Part shown: in pieces, positions 27,701-42,700 of the stretch
Layout: every line of letters starts with the position of its first letter
How positions within the stretch are numbered: the first letter of the stretch is position 1
Origin: Crotophaga sulcirostris
Taxonomy: Eukaryota > Chordata > Aves > Cuculiformes > Crotophagidae
DNA: 64,000 bases
NCBI GenBank assembly: GCA_013397455.1
Contig: VYZB01000521.1
Span: 358,350 to 422,349, forward strand
Direction of reading: 5' to 3'
Program-made: the position numbers and the translations under genes
Notes under the pieces: model-generated
Databases searched by the model: none
What the model was told of the DNA's origin: nothing
Seen by the model: the letters and a program-made list of their open reading frames with translations, nothing else

Positions 27701-30700
27701 ATGTTTGTTATTATGCAGTAACTCCTGAAATGTAAATACTTAGAAGCTATCTCACAATGTTTTGTTTTAAGCATGCAACGAAAATGGAGAGAAAAGTAGC
27801 TCTATCTGGCAACTGCACCTTAGCTCACTCCAGCTGCGTATTCAGAAGCATATAATTGTTTAAAGCATTATCTTTCTTTGCACAAAAGGAACTCTGTTAC
27901 TGTCAAACTGCAGTTCCTGAGCCAAATTCAACATGTTGTGATGCTGTAAGAGGATTTGCAAATTTTAACCATCTCATCCATTGCAAAACAAAAAGATCAA
28001 CTTGAGTATCTGGACTGAAGCACAGCCACACTTGGGCTTAGTTTTTTGTTTAGAACTTCAGTACATCAAACACAGACATCTAAATCTCAAGTAGTTTGTA
28101 AGCACCACAATGGTTGAAACTACAAAGTGATTTATTTATTTTTAAAAAGAAGGGTTAGAATTTAACCCACACAACCAACGAATTAAAAATAATTATTATT
28201 AAATGGAATTAAAAATAATTATTATTAAATGGAATTAAAAATAATTATTATTCTTAAGTAATGTGTTTAACAGGAGAAAAATGGAAAAGGTGTTATGAAA
28301 TACTTCCGGCCACCATCAGTACTTGACTATTGACTTGACACCACCACTTGACTATAAATGCCTGTCTGCTTATAAAATTATTTTAATGTTCTTGGCAAAT
28401 ACTTGCAGTTATTGTGCAGGGGTAGGAACCTTTGAGGTTGCTCACATTCCAGACCAATATTTCTTAAACCAAAAGATTTATGGCTCTACACTGTAATATA
28501 TGTGATGAAAATAATTTGTCTCACATCTAAGAATATGTAAGTCATTTAGATGAGACCAGGTTGAAAGCTACTTAATGGTGCACACAGGAAGCCTAACACC
28601 TGAAACTTTTGCAGTGCACACTGCTCAGGATTTCAAGATATTGTAACTGACACTGAAAAGTCACAGCTTGAAATCCTAGACAAATGTACACTGTTCTCAA
28701 ATTCTGGCTGGATTCAATCTCAACAGGTTACAGTATTTCTTTCAGGTTTCCCTGGTTTCTATCAGGTTTCCTGTGTCATATGAGCAACAAACTTTAAGGT
28801 AAGATAATGGAAAAGGCATCTGTAAAGTGTTTTGAAGGGAAAACCCTCAGTTCTGTTCACTACTTGCACTTAAAATGAGAATTCCAAGGCCAGGAAAGCA
28901 CAGGTAGAAAAAGCTTTCTGCAACAGTAATATTTGAAGAGCCATCTGTAAAGTGGTGTAGCACACCTTTTATGTGAGTAAATGAGTGTCAACAGATGTGG
29001 TTTTTTAACTGAAAGATTTCCTAAACTCTAGTTTACTACACTACACTGACCAGCAATATCAAAAGGTGCCAGTAGAATTATGAAACCCAGGAGAGGCTAA
29101 TCTAACAGCAACCAAAAAAATCACCTGCCTACAATTTCCTTTTTCAGGGGGTGTACCATAAAACAGGCACACTCTGCATCCTCTACGCAGAACGTATTTG
29201 GTCTATATTTTTCCACAGAAATGCCTCTATCCTTAGGATTCTGAGCGTTAAGGGGGTTAGCACATGCACATACAACACTTACAGATTACTCCCCTCTGCT
29301 CTTTGGTGGAAGAGGGAAACCCAGAATACCTTAGGGCTTCTGTTGTTGCCCAGTGGCACAGTAAAAGCAGTATTGCTATTACTAGTAACAGGCCATGGGC
29401 CTTATGCAATTTACACAACTGCTGCAAGACTCTAGAGTTGGCCTGTTAAGCTTGTTATGAGCTTGTCGTGAGCTCCAAAACGGAGCTTGGTATGAGGTTT
29501 CTCTTTTAACAATGTAGAATTTACGTTTGGGGTAATAGCAGAGGTCCTGAAAAAACTGACACACAACTATAAACAACTCACTGATGGTTCATTACCAGTC
29601 ACTGAAGAAGTCTAAACTTTGAAAGCTGGGAAAAGACTGCTTTACTCACAACAGGAAAAGAATTGGTTAAGCATGACAAATACAGATAACAACGATTAAG
29701 GCTCCTGGCGTGGCTTGGAAAATAACATTCTCAGGCATTGTGTAGTAGTCCAGAGGGCAGATGACAAAGGTTAAGAAGAATTTAAAAATACTCAGGTTAT
29801 GAAAAAACAACATTTGGAATGCAGGTGGTACAATCATCACAGGAATTGTCGCTGCAAGACCACTGTGGGACTCCCACAGCTACATGCATGCCTCTTGCTG
29901 CCTGCACCTTGAATAGGATGCATAGTTCTACTTAAAAGAGCAGTCCATAACTGCTACAGGGTAAAAGACGATCATAATTGCAACGTCTGGCAGGAGCATG
30001 AGGTCATGAGAAAGAAAGCTTAAGGCAAGGAAGCTTAAAGGCTGAAGTGTAAAGATTAATTTCCAGTTAGCAAGGAACACAAGTGGCAACACAGAAATGC
30101 TTCATATCAAAAGTAAGAAGAAAGGAAATATAGGACCTTAATGGGAAAGAAGAACAAGCAACGTGCTCTATGGAAGTCTGAAATACTCAGTTTCTTTTGT
30201 CTACTACCTTCATAAGAATGGTGATATCTGATCACAAACTGATATCTATTAAGTTTGTAAGACCTGAGGGTAAGTTAAATTTAGTGCATCCTTAGAGAGC
30301 TAGATGAACAATTCACGAATTATCAGTTATCATTTTTGCAAACTGATTATCTTTGAGGTTAGAGAACACCAGAGGGCTGTCATGGGGAAGATATAAGCTA
30401 TATCTTTAAAAAGGGCCAAAAAGGATGATCCAGGGAATCTGTATATCAGTGAAATTCATATTCCCACATGAGTATTAGAACAAAGTATTTAAAAGACAAT
30501 TTATAAGCACCTAGAAGATATGAAAGCTGTAAAATAAGAGCTAACATAAATTTGCCAAGAACATGCTTCTGTCAAAACCATATGATTTCCTTCTCTAACT
30601 AAACAGCTTGCCTAATGGTTGCAGCAATAGATATACAAACTCTCAACTGCAGTAAAGCTTATCAAAATGTTCTGGTGCTATCCCATGCTACATTTCCATT

Positions 30701-33700
30701 AGCAGGCTCTGGAAAATGAATTATATCTGGGCAATGTGTTTCAAAACTAAAACTCAGTGTTCATGTTAACATTTTACAGTCAAGGTGGAAAAAAAGTGGT
30801 CATAATTCATTTAACTGATAGCTTAGAAACAGAACAGAATATTCCCATATGGAATTTTCAAGGGCCAAGTTAAGTCAAAAGCACTTTATACACCAAAAAT
30901 TAGAAATCAGAGTTGTCTTGGTAACTGGAGAAATGGTTTAAAAATCAACAGTACATAAAACTACAAAATAATGTAAGAAATCAAATGGAGAAATATAAAA
31001 GGGGAAAAGAACAGCTGGGCAGCAATAGAGTGGGGATAGATCTGGTGATTATAATTATTACAAACTAAATATGTATCAACCCTGTGATCCTACAGGGAAA
31101 AAAAGCATTTCCAAACTGCATCAGTCTAATAAGATACTAATTGTTCTTATAGAACTTGCCTTGTTGTTATCATTAGAAGATAGAACACTTCACTTTAGGA
31201 CCAAATTTTCACAAACACACACCTGGAAAGTGCATACCAAGCATGGGAAACCACACACATTTTTCTTGAGAAATCTATTTACTTGCCTGTATCATACCTG
31301 TTAGTTCTTATATCTATGTACATTACATGTAAATAACAATTTAATGATTGGAAAATTTCTCCTTTTCAAAAGAAAATCCTTTGACATACAATTTTATCTA
31401 CATTTTCCTCAGCGATAAGCATTTCAATATAATATTTGATCATTTAGTATTTGAATATAGTATTTCCATATTGACACTTTCAGTTCCCTAATGCATACTT
31501 TGGGTTCCTACTTCTCACATTCTCTATCCTGTTTTAATGGTTGTACTAAATAAGATTCGGAAGCACTCCTTAGGTGTTCAAAGAAACAGCTGTTGTCATC
31601 AAAATCAAAATTTGAAATTAATACAACAGAACCTAATTAGCATAACAGAAATTTACTGTAATAGACTTTTCTCAAACTAAGACATATCAATTGATATATA
31701 GTCGCACATAATCCTATCAGGGTCTTACCATTAATTACTGGGGTATAAACAACAATTCCAACTAAGTTCGGATCAGATACAGTTGTGTCCAGAATAAGGC
31801 CACCAATACTGAAAAACAAAGTACAATATTTAGAATAAGGCAAGCAGTTACATTAATTAGTATTTCAAAACATTTTTAGCAGTCTGTCTTAGAACATCCT
31901 CAAGCCACAATTTTCTTCTCAATTCATCTTCACCACTGCTGTTACCTCGTTCTCAGCTACAAACATCACTACAGTTATTTATATATTTAAATTGACTTAT
32001 TGTATAACAAAGACCATAGAATTTCTGCCATTCTCACCACTTTTAATATTCATGGTTTTCATCTGACTAAATAATCTCTTAGATTTGTGTGCAATCTTGA
32101 CTGCAGATGAATAGCTCACTGTTTCCTTCATTTGATACAGCACAGTTTTGCTCAGTTATTGCCACAGACTACTGCTGTCTCGCCCCTCATTCCCACCTGT
32201 GATTTAACTTTGTAACTTCTTGGTTTGCGGAAGATTAAAGTTTATTCACAGTCTACCTTCTAGAGGCTCCTTATATGTTTCTTTTAAGTACAATCAGGTG
32301 TTAAATAAGATATACAGAGACACAGGGAGGGACTATCAAGATGAAGCAAGACAAATAGACTTACCTGCTTATAACCATGGCAGTTATAACAGGCTCCCAT
32401 CCTGAATGGAGAACAGTTCTGGTAGCTGGGTGTTTCGCAGCTATGACAATCCCCATCGGAGTCAGAGCCAAAAAAAAGGCACCAACCAAAGGAGATACAT
32501 AGTAATATGTCTCTAAAATAATAATACAGGAAAACAAAAACAACAAAAACACAATTTTACTTTCAAGACATTCCTATAAGCTTTTCCTAATTTAAAGTTC
32601 TAAAATAAATTATAATCTACATCATGCAATTGAGGAATTTTAATAGGTTTTATCACTACTGTACCTCAAGTTTCAACTACTGCACTAAACAATACAGTTA
32701 ACATATGCCATCTGTGCTCACTGTCTCCCATCTTCTCAAGGTCAGATCTATTTCTGCAAAGTAGGAATTTTGAAGAGGATTTTTGTAGGATGCTTTATGA
32801 TAAAAATACAATAAGGATGTGTAATATAAAAAACTATTTTGTAACATATCTACTAAAAATAAAAGAAATTGAATATACTGAAAATGCATTTTGTTTGTTT
32901 ATACACAAATTAACAGCATATGTACACTCCTTACTTTCCAAAGCACAGATAATATGGTAATCTTCCCAGAAACAGCATAGCTAAAATGATGCAAGCACAA
33001 TGTTTAATATTGAGATATTTATATCAGCAGCTCAGTTGTTTTATAGCGGTCTGAGTCTGAAAATTCACAGCCACAATTCTGCTGCTTGCACCTATCCATC
33101 AGAAGTGCATCATATTTCATAGGAACACAAAAGCAAACACCAGTGAGTACCATCATAATGCTAAGCTACTAAAGCAAACTGCTGCTTCCATAGAAAGAAC
33201 ACTATTTTTTTTCAGACTACTTGGTTTTATAAACCCATCCACAGAAGCTATTACAGTGACACAAGATCTTCTAATTCAACAGTGAGGTAAACAACAGAAA
33301 ATTTATCCTAATGCCAAATATATACATACACTATGTAAACATTCCACTTTTTCATATATTTAGTTTTACAAGAAATGTGGTCATATGTTTAATGTTAAAT
33401 ACGTTTTTCCTAAACTTTCAGAATTTGGACAAGTCTTAATGCAAAATACGTTTTAAATTAACAGTTTGAAGTTGTTAATGAAGAACACACAAACACTTTG
33501 CCAAAGAAGACTATTTAGTATTTTAAAAAAAGTATTCTTAACCATGCATTATAGTTTATTATCTTGGTGGAGCTAAAATTACTCCTGGAAGAATTGTTGT
33601 AGTGTTTTTAGAAGTTGCAGTCCTTCTGCATTGACTGGTAACAACTTCTGCAGCAGAGCCAGCAGAAAAGATAGTAAGATACCTTTCACTGGGTAAGCTA

Positions 33701-36700
33701 AAAGTAGAAAGCTATTTGAATGAGAATGAGACCAAGTCCAAAAAAGAAGTAATTTTTTTCCGTTCCTTTTCAAGGATTCTACAGTATATTTTCTCCTTCT
33801 TCCTTTGTGTTGCCTTTTTTTTTCTCCTTTCTCCTATTCCTGTGAAGTAAGAGGTGAGTCTAGTGTAGAGCTCTTATTTAAAAGAGTACACACAATACAT
33901 GATTCCTTTATTTGATAATTATAGTTTTGTTTTAGCAAACTTAATAAAAAAGATAAAAATGTACTGGCAAAGTTCTTGAACTACTTATGACCAGGAAAAC
34001 GCATGTTTCCCTCCACTTGCAATGAAGAAAGACCCCTGTGTGTACTAAAATTGGTCACATGGAAAGGCGGCATTCATTCTACATCTATTTATTTAACATT
34101 TCGAAACTTTCCCCCTTTTCCCCTCTCTTTTTTTTTTCCAAGACATAAATCATGCTGTATTCCCGCTACTTTTTCTTTCTCCTCCTCTGTCTGTTCCTCT
34201 CATATGGAACCAAGGTGAGGCATTAGCATGTACCAAATGCCAAATAACTAATTTAAAGGTCAGACTGAGAGAACAGCTCTAACATAGCATATATAGTAAA
34301 ATATAGAAGAGCACAAAATAAGTTCCAAGTCTTTGCCACACTTTTGGAGAGGTTGCTAATTTTATTAAAAGGTAAAGTCTGCTAGTCAACAGAGATCCTC
34401 TGTTGGAAACAAAACAAAACAAAATCAAAACATTCAACAGCAAAACACAGAAGCAATGGTGAGCATTATCCCAATTAATCACTAATTTTTGAAATTCTTT
34501 CACTTGTGCATCAACAATCAGCCCACTGTACTCTTTATTACAGGATGTCTACCAACACCGGAAAGGAAATTAAAGTTCAAAAAAGTATGCCTTTCACAAT
34601 AATTTCTTTTTTAATCCCACTAACAACTTAAATAACTTGTTAGAATGTGCTCATGAAAAAGGTGAAAATATTTAACTACCTGCACAAGTCTTCAAGCTTG
34701 GAGACTTAGTCGAAGAATGTAGTTCAAGAATTACAAAGAACACTAAAAATAAGTACAGTACATCATATAATTCCCCTATTCACACATAGTTAAAACTGAA
34801 ATCAGTCCAGCAAATAAACAATACTAACACAGAATTATTTAATAGGTAACTTCTAAATAAATAACTATGTAAAATACAAAATACACATACACGTGTCATC
34901 TTGTCACAGAAATGTTTTGGAAGACATTTAAAAAAATGGGGGAAAAAATGAGAAGACAGTTTTGCTAGTATATGATGATTCGTGAACTATAACCAAAATA
35001 AATTTACATCTACAGCGTAACAAGACCATTGCAGAAGTCAGCAAGTAGCCAGAAACAAGGACAGATTTACAAATCTTAGAAAACAAGACTAATCCATTGT
35101 TGATTACTAAACCTTGAACTAGTTGAATTAAATGTATTTTAAGTTAGCTAACAGCAGCTACAGGAAAAAAGGAAATATGCATTCATAAAATTACACAAGC
35201 TGTAATTTTTACAGTAAACTAAGCAAAAGCTAGATGAACTTTCAAGAAGGTGAAGCAATAAAGCCGAAGTGCATAGTGATATAAAACACAATGACATGAA
35301 AAAAATGTAACCAGAGGGTTTTTTACACACCAACATAGGACTTTCAAGACTACTCAGCAATGGTCTAGCTTTGTTCCTCTGAGTCAACAGCAAGTGAGAG
35401 GACTTAATTTTTTTTGGCCTTATTGTTCAACATATTAGTATGTATAAATGTTTTGATTCCACCATGGAGAAAAGCACAAAGAAAACTTATAAAACAGGTT
35501 TTCTACCTAAGTCCTTCGAATAGAGTTGGACATAAACTGGATTATAAAAGCTACCCCATTGTTGCACTACTGTCAAAAGTTTCTTCTTGTAAAGAACAAA
35601 ATGAGTGAGGGATCTCCAAAGACAGGACACAGCCAGAGCTTGGATTCCTTTTTCAAAAAATCCCTTCTGCTATGTAACTATGCTAGCACTTCATTAGGGT
35701 TCTATGTTCTAAAGTGCTAGAGGGGATGATAAGTAAACAAATAAATAGGCCACCAACCATCCTCATGCTGCTAAACAAGGAGTAAATACGTATAAATATG
35801 TTCACAAGTTTTAGACCACACAACTGAAATTCACCCTGCACAGATTTTTAAAACGAAGATGATGTAAAAATTAAGGGAAGGCAGCTGCTCCTTACCAGTA
35901 CTTCAAATTCTGAGTGGGATCTGGATTTATTAAATTTACGTTAAAAATTATCTGTCTATTAAGTTTAATAAAAAACAGAACTACAGAAGCAATTAATAGT
36001 TCAGAATTATATTACAGATACTGTCACAAGTGAGCAATGATAGACTCCAGTTACCTATAGTGAAACTACTCAGCTCCAGTCTAACTCTGGGGAACAGAGT
36101 GCAGGACATTTTTTCCTTATTTTGCTGTAGGAAACTCTATTTGTAGAACAGCTTATTATAAGAATCTAAAAATACATTAACCCTGAGATGCACCTTCTAA
36201 AGAAGGGTGAGCCATCTTCCTCTTCATATTTAATTCACAGAAGAAAAAATATGTATTCTGCAATAGCTGGAAAATGGGAAGAGGGAATAAATGACTCCTC
36301 TTCTAGGGCTCACTTGACTCCATTTTTGATAGATTTATAGCAGCTAGCTTACATAGTAAAAGGAACCTTACACAACCTGGCTCTGCTATAGCATTTGTAC
36401 CATCCCACAGTGGAAGACCAACTCTAAAAGCACTCAACTCCAATGAATTTCTGACTATGACCTTAAAATAAAAAAGGAAGAAGTGAATAGGAAAGAAACA
36501 AGGTTCTCAATCGAGTCCTTACTGTTCTTCATTTACTTAAAGCCCTCACCCCTTTACTAAACAGTGATATAAATCAGTCTTCTAGTTGGGAGAAATCAGA
36601 TGCTTAATGTTTTACTCCTTGTGCAGGGTATCTACTGTGACATCCTGTTCGCTGCAGTGCCCCTGAAAACAATGCAACCCCTAGCTGGAGTTAGACATAA

Positions 36701-39700
36701 TTGGAAATTCAAAGTAACTGATAGGAACCTGAAAATAATAATGTGAATCACATCATTTGACTTCTCAACCCAGATATAACATGCATGAGAGATAAATGCA
36801 TATATTTAAGCCATGTTCTGTGAGAAAAAAGGAAAGCTTTAAATGAAATCTTAGATCATTACTGACAAATGACAAGCAACTCAAACATCTACATTTAATA
36901 TACTGGGTCTTCCTATTGCAGAGCATTCCCTGTTTTCTGACTGGGGAACCAGAGCTGGTTGCAGCGATGGGCCTGGAGAGCCCTCTAGTGCTTTCAACAC
37001 TTTCTAGTCGTTCAACAACAACTCATAGGCTTATTTTAAGGGAGTCGTTAAGGCAAAAAGAAGTTATTTTTTACTAGTTAAATCACTACGTTTGATGGCT
37101 TTGTCATTATTTTTAAAACATTCAGATGAACTTCTAAGAAATTATATACATGATGGTAGCCAAACAAGATGTTTCGTTTGGCCATAGCCTAGGTTAAAAT
37201 GCTACAGTCATTTTTCCCTGCCTCTTCTGGGCAAATCATGAAGTATCATATCAAACCACAGGCTGAGCACAGATGTACAGCTCTGTGACAGACAAACATA
37301 AAGTTTGTACATAAATCATTTCCCCCCCGCCCCTTCCAGCCTTGTTATCTGAAAACAACTGTCCCCATGCAGACAGCAGCCAGAAACTTACACTTTTGTT
37401 ACAGCACATTTGAGTAGTTAGGCTAATCAGTCATAGGGTGAAACAGTTAATCCAGAATACAGTTCAGAGGCGGAATCCCACCTGCTTCATTACTAGCCCA
37501 CAAACTGTGGGTTTCTTTATAAGATTCCCATTGTGCTTGTTATTCTAGCATTGAGAAAGCATGGAAACAACAGAATGAACATAAGAACATCTGGGCTGGG
37601 TGATGTCAAAGGTCTCATCTAGTCCAGTATCCTGTGTCTGACTATGGTCAATGGTTCATGCTCATAGAAAGAAGAAAATGACAAGTTTAGAGTGATGCTC
37701 CTTCCAGTGTGCTCTGCCAGCTACTGCTGCTGTTTGCCTCAGGGATTCCATCATGCAAGTTTCTGTCTGCATCTATCTATTCAATACGGCTCAATGGATT
37801 CCTCTCCAATTAATTTATCCAAATAGTTTTCTAAAATCACTTTGGTCCTATTAATACATCATGGCTGTAAGCGCCACATCCCAATCATGTATTGTGCAAA
37901 AAAGTTTCTTTAACTGTTTTTTATCTTGTTGCATAATCTAACAATTTTCTGAATGCCTCTTCCATGCCATTCACAATTTTATATATCCCTCCTGAACTGA
38001 AGCTACACCATACTCTTATTCCTTGTTACTGTTTCACAGTTTAAATACACGCATCTTGGAAACCACACATTTCCAATGGCTTTGTCCTATGTTTTTACTT
38101 TAAAAAGACTGTTCCCTAGGAGAAAGAAACACAAAGACATTGAAAGAAAATATAAAGACCAGAAGCAGCATTTTAGCAATAACGAGATGATTACATATAT
38201 CACCAAAAGAGAAGTATTTCCAGAAGAACATATAGAAAGAAAATTGGGAGTAACTCTCAGAAGCGTACTTGAGCACACTAATCCTTCCCCCTACACATGT
38301 ATGGGATCTGCTTTTCAACTGCAGTAGCTGACAATGTGAGTGGCCATGACAGCTATAAAAGAAGCAAACAATCAATTCAAAGTGGTCCCACTTCTCTTTT
38401 TTATTCCTCTGAGACACATTAGGCCAGCTGTAACTAGGGATGTTAATTTCTGGAAATATGTGAAAGGAAGAAAAAAGTCCAAATTTCTTTCTCCGTCTTC
38501 TTTTTGGAGTTGAGTGGGGTTTGGGGGGGGTTTTATAGCTCTTTCAAAAAAAGTGTGGAGGGGAAAAGGCTGGTTTAGGAGAAAATGAAATATTAGTAAT
38601 AATTAGCTTTTCCCTTAAAAAAAAGGAAACCGATTATCTGTAATTTATATAAAGCATTGTAAGAAATTTTATATATAGTCACAAAAAATATATGTTTACT
38701 TACAAATGACAAATGCAGAGGCTATTAAAATCCAGTTACTAATAAAATACCAGTGCATGTAACTAAGTTTTGCCAGTTGTCACAATTAAAATAAAATGTA
38801 AAGGAGTAGAGGAAGCTGTTTAAAAACAGTATTAATGTATTTGCTGCCTTTGAGTCATATGGGTTCAACTTAAGCAACTATATGGAGGACATTATAATGC
38901 AAATATATAAGAAACTAGTATTTGTAGCAAAAATATTTGGGAAATAAATGAAAAATCACTGGCATATTTATTACAATGTATTTTATAAAACAAAACTTAA
39001 AAAAAAAAACAAAATGAAGTTTGTCCTAAAGGGCATAAGTTTCTAAGGAACTTAATTTGAAACTTAATTTGAAATACTTACTAGTTAATATTTAAACACT
39101 GAAGTCTAGCATTAATTATTTTAAATCAGACATGGTCCTCACTAGAATAAATTTTAATCATAACCCTAGCCCCAACTAATCTCAGTGTTAACCCAAATTT
39201 GGCAACCTCTTTCAACTCCACACCTACCTCGACAGCCGGTATATGCCAGCAATCCTAGCTAACTCTATCCTAGCTAACTTCTTTCCATCTAGCTGCTATA
39301 CCATCTTTCCTGGCACGTCACTGACTAGCATAAACTCTAACTTTGAACTGAATTCCCATCAAACATATCAATTTTTGGGACCTGGAATCTATTTTAAGCA
39401 GAATAACCCCATGTTCCAGCTTAGTAAGACTTTGGGGCATAGTAGTAAAACTAGATAAACAGTCTCTAATGAGTTAAACTCTTATCCCAGTCCTAGCACT
39501 ACCTAGAGATACTAGTTTTCATGAAAACAGAGACTTCCTCTCTGTTCTTCTCATCAGGAGAAAAGAAAGAAGTGAGGTTAAAAAAATCTTTACTAATTGT
39601 CTTTTCACTATATGTCTATACACTTTCTTTAAAAATTATCTAAAGGAAGAATTTGAGAAATAAATTATTTGAATATAATATAAGGTATTTCAATAGAGTT

Positions 39701-42700
39701 ATGAAATAAAAAATCTAATTTAAATTTTATTAAAAATATAGAAAATATGAAAAATGGCTTTATTGTACACTGATACATTTAAGGCGACATCATGTCAACA
39801 CTTTCTAAATATGAAAAATCAGATACTGAAAATATAAAATAATCAGTTGAAAACTACAAAACAAAATGGCAAGTCACACCAAGGTAGCTTGAGTCTTATT
39901 AGATATCTTCTGACTGATGTTGTAATAGTTGCACAGAACAGCTCAAATTTTTACATTAAAAGGCTTGAACATTGAGCAAAGGTATAGCGAATATATGTGG
40001 TGATATCAACATATCTGGTAAAACAGTTATGAAAAACAAAAAATCAGAAAAACAGTTTCAAAGGGCCTACAGAAACATGCAAATAATTAGTAGGAGAGAA
40101 GAACTGCAGACTGAAAAAAAAGAAAAGCAATTCATAAGTAATCCATTTCGACTATGTTGGAGTTGTTTGTGGAATTCATCTGTTCGTAGCTATTAGTGGG
40201 AAAGTAAGTAAAGAGTTCTTGTCATCAAGAAAACAGACAGAATTCATATCTCAAGTAAGATTAGATCATTGCCCTTCATAGTCAGTAGCCAGCAGAGGCC
40301 TCTCCTCTGCTTAGCTGTTCACAGTGGTTATACATTTTTTCATCATTCATGTCGTTACACATTTTTTCATCGTTCATGTCAGAACTGCTGTTCCGAGGAA
40401 AGCTACAGCTCAATTAGATTTATGTTTGAAATAGTCACCAAATTTATAAGACAAAACAAACCAAAGAAAACAGAAGAGAGTAGGGCCATTATTTGAAGAA
40501 GCTGGAAGTAGTTGCTTTGTTTACTGAAACGTAGAAAGAAATGCTGGTAAAATCAACCACGGGAACAGGAGAGAGACATGGAAGTGTTCCACTGTGAGGG
40601 AAACAAGAGATAGGAAAAAGCTGAAGAAACTGGTATTGGAAGCTGGAGTAGGGAAGATGAGGAAAGAAGTCACCGTCACTGGAGGTGTTTAAGAGGAGAT
40701 TGGATGAGGCACTTAGTGCCATGGTTTAGATGATGGGTTGGTGCTGGTGTTAGTGTAACTGTTGGGTTATAGGTTGGACTCGATGATCTCAAAGGTCCTT
40801 TGCAACCTTGTAATACTGTGATACTGTGATACTGTGATAATGGCTTTAAGCTGAAAGAGGATAGATTAGATAAGATATTAGCAAGAAATTGTTTACTGTG
40901 AGGGTGGTGAGGCACTGGAACAGGTTGCCCAGAGAAGTCATGGATGTCCCATTCCTGGAGGTGTTCAAGGCCAGGCTGGATGAGCTTTTGAGCAACCTGA
41001 CCTACTGGAAGGTGTCCCTGCTCACAGCAAGGGCATTGGAACTGGATGATTTTTAAGCTCCCTTCCAATTCAAACCATTCTATGAGTCTACGATTCAGAA
41101 GGAAACTCACAATAGTCTTTGTGTAAATCATTTAAAAGTCATAGAAATCACAAAGCACAAATCTGTCTTAAAATTAGGCTTCATTTCTTTGAAATACATA
41201 CTTGTACTTGCTACTGTCACTCAAAGTACTTCGGTTACTGTTACTTTGATTTATGGACCTAGCTGCAGTTTAAGATATATTTGAATGTTGTTTAAACCCA
41301 CACCCTAAAAATAAATAATTCTCAAAGTAGAAATCCTCTCCCATCAGCTGATCAGGAAGTTAGTTAAACTGCTTCCCCTTAGTGCAAGGGGAGAACACTT
41401 CAAAAGGGCTCAAGGAAGCAAATAGTTGAGTTAGAAGAGGGCATTCAAGAAAACTTGGATGAAGAAAGCTTCCCTCCCCCAAGGAAAGTGGAATAAATTC
41501 AACAGCTACAGTTTCTGCTTCACATGTAGTTTGACTTTGAGGTATTAGCAGATTGTGCCAAGATTGTGGTTAGTGACTTCTATCATCTTAGCAAAGATCA
41601 TGGCATAATGTTGCAACCCAAGATTTATCATTCAACCGTATAAATGCTGACAAAACCATCAATCAATCTAAAAGGTTGATTAAACCTCTCCCTCCCTGCC
41701 TTCTCCCCACCCTCCTAACCCAAGAGATTCCTAGGGAGACATATGCACATAGAAACATACTTACCAAGGCAAGTATAAAGACCCTGACTTATCCATGCTA
41801 GTATAGCAAGAGTGATAAGATCTCCAAAACTTGCTGCTATAGGAGTGGCAACATTGTCAGGATTAATACCAGTCTTCTTTGATCCAACAATAACTCCAAC
41901 CATTATTATTCCTAGAATCCACAAAGAAGACAGTACAGTAACCATATCTACTGTTTTAACTCCACAGAAAATTCCAAGACAGTGGTGCTTCGAAGCTTGA
42001 GAAATAAGAAGCCAGTGCTTTTGTCCCAGGATGATTTTTCTTCCCACCTGACTACGTCTGTATTTTTAAGTTTTACCTATTTTTAAAAATAAGATGATAT
42101 ATTAAAAACAATGCAGTAAGCACACACCAAAAAAAAATCAAGAACCACCTGTAGAATGAACTATTTTGATTATGGTTAGATTCAGCACTATTTAAATTAT
42201 ATATCAGGGATTTTCTGAAGACAAAAATATGCAGTGTGTTATTTCTATAACCCCTTAACTTTAGCTGACTGAAATTTAAATTATAGTATGCTGAAAACGA
42301 CACCAGTTTAAATACTTTGGCATGACATGGCACAAGATTTCCAGTCATGGACTTAGCACCAAAAGTCAAGAATCTACATCGTAAATTAAAAACTTCACTT
42401 TCCATACAGCTAAAACAGTTTAAATTGAGGAAGTTGGTTTATATTTTTTTCCTATAAACAGCAACACTAATTTTTTTTTTGGCGAATGCAAGTGGTTACT
42501 AAAAATAAAATTCACATAGTTATTAACAGTCTTCTTTGGCATAACTTGAGTAACTACCCTCTCATCATATAACACACAAAAGAGCTTCAACTGTGCATAC
42601 CATCCTTTATGTTATTTTTTTAAAAAATTGAAAAATAGATATTATAATTTTCATGTATTTTAGCAATATTATGTATTGTAGGCTACATTAGGAGTTCACT

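Larger units (their letters stand above)
18603..31728 (-). other. SLC41A2: Intron between coding exons 7 and 8 (13.1 kb, longest within the coding region)
   Basis: GT-AG, phase 1. It holds CR1 fragments at 19047-19245, 19318-20500 and 23940-24799, older CR1-like stretches near 21330-21560 and 30370-30720, and a 26-bp tandem repeat at 28181-28252. The remainder shows only AT-rich DNA and short chance open frames. Confidence 0.85.
32513..41764 (-). other. SLC41A2: Intron between coding exons 5 and 6 (9.25 kb)
   Basis: GT-AG, phase 1. It contains an ancient CR1 (37578-38035), a short G-run at 38523-38530, a 27-bp duplication (40327-40380) and two abutting CR1 3' ends (40670-41097). No gene recognised in the rest. 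Confidence 0.85.

Noticed and set aside
28181..28252. Direct repeats considered as a CRISPR-like array
   Set aside because: Units are contiguous with no spacers, AT-rich, and the host is a vertebrate.
40676..41131. 151-codon minus-strand open frame
   Set aside because: It is the antisense of two CR1 3' ends and not a gene.
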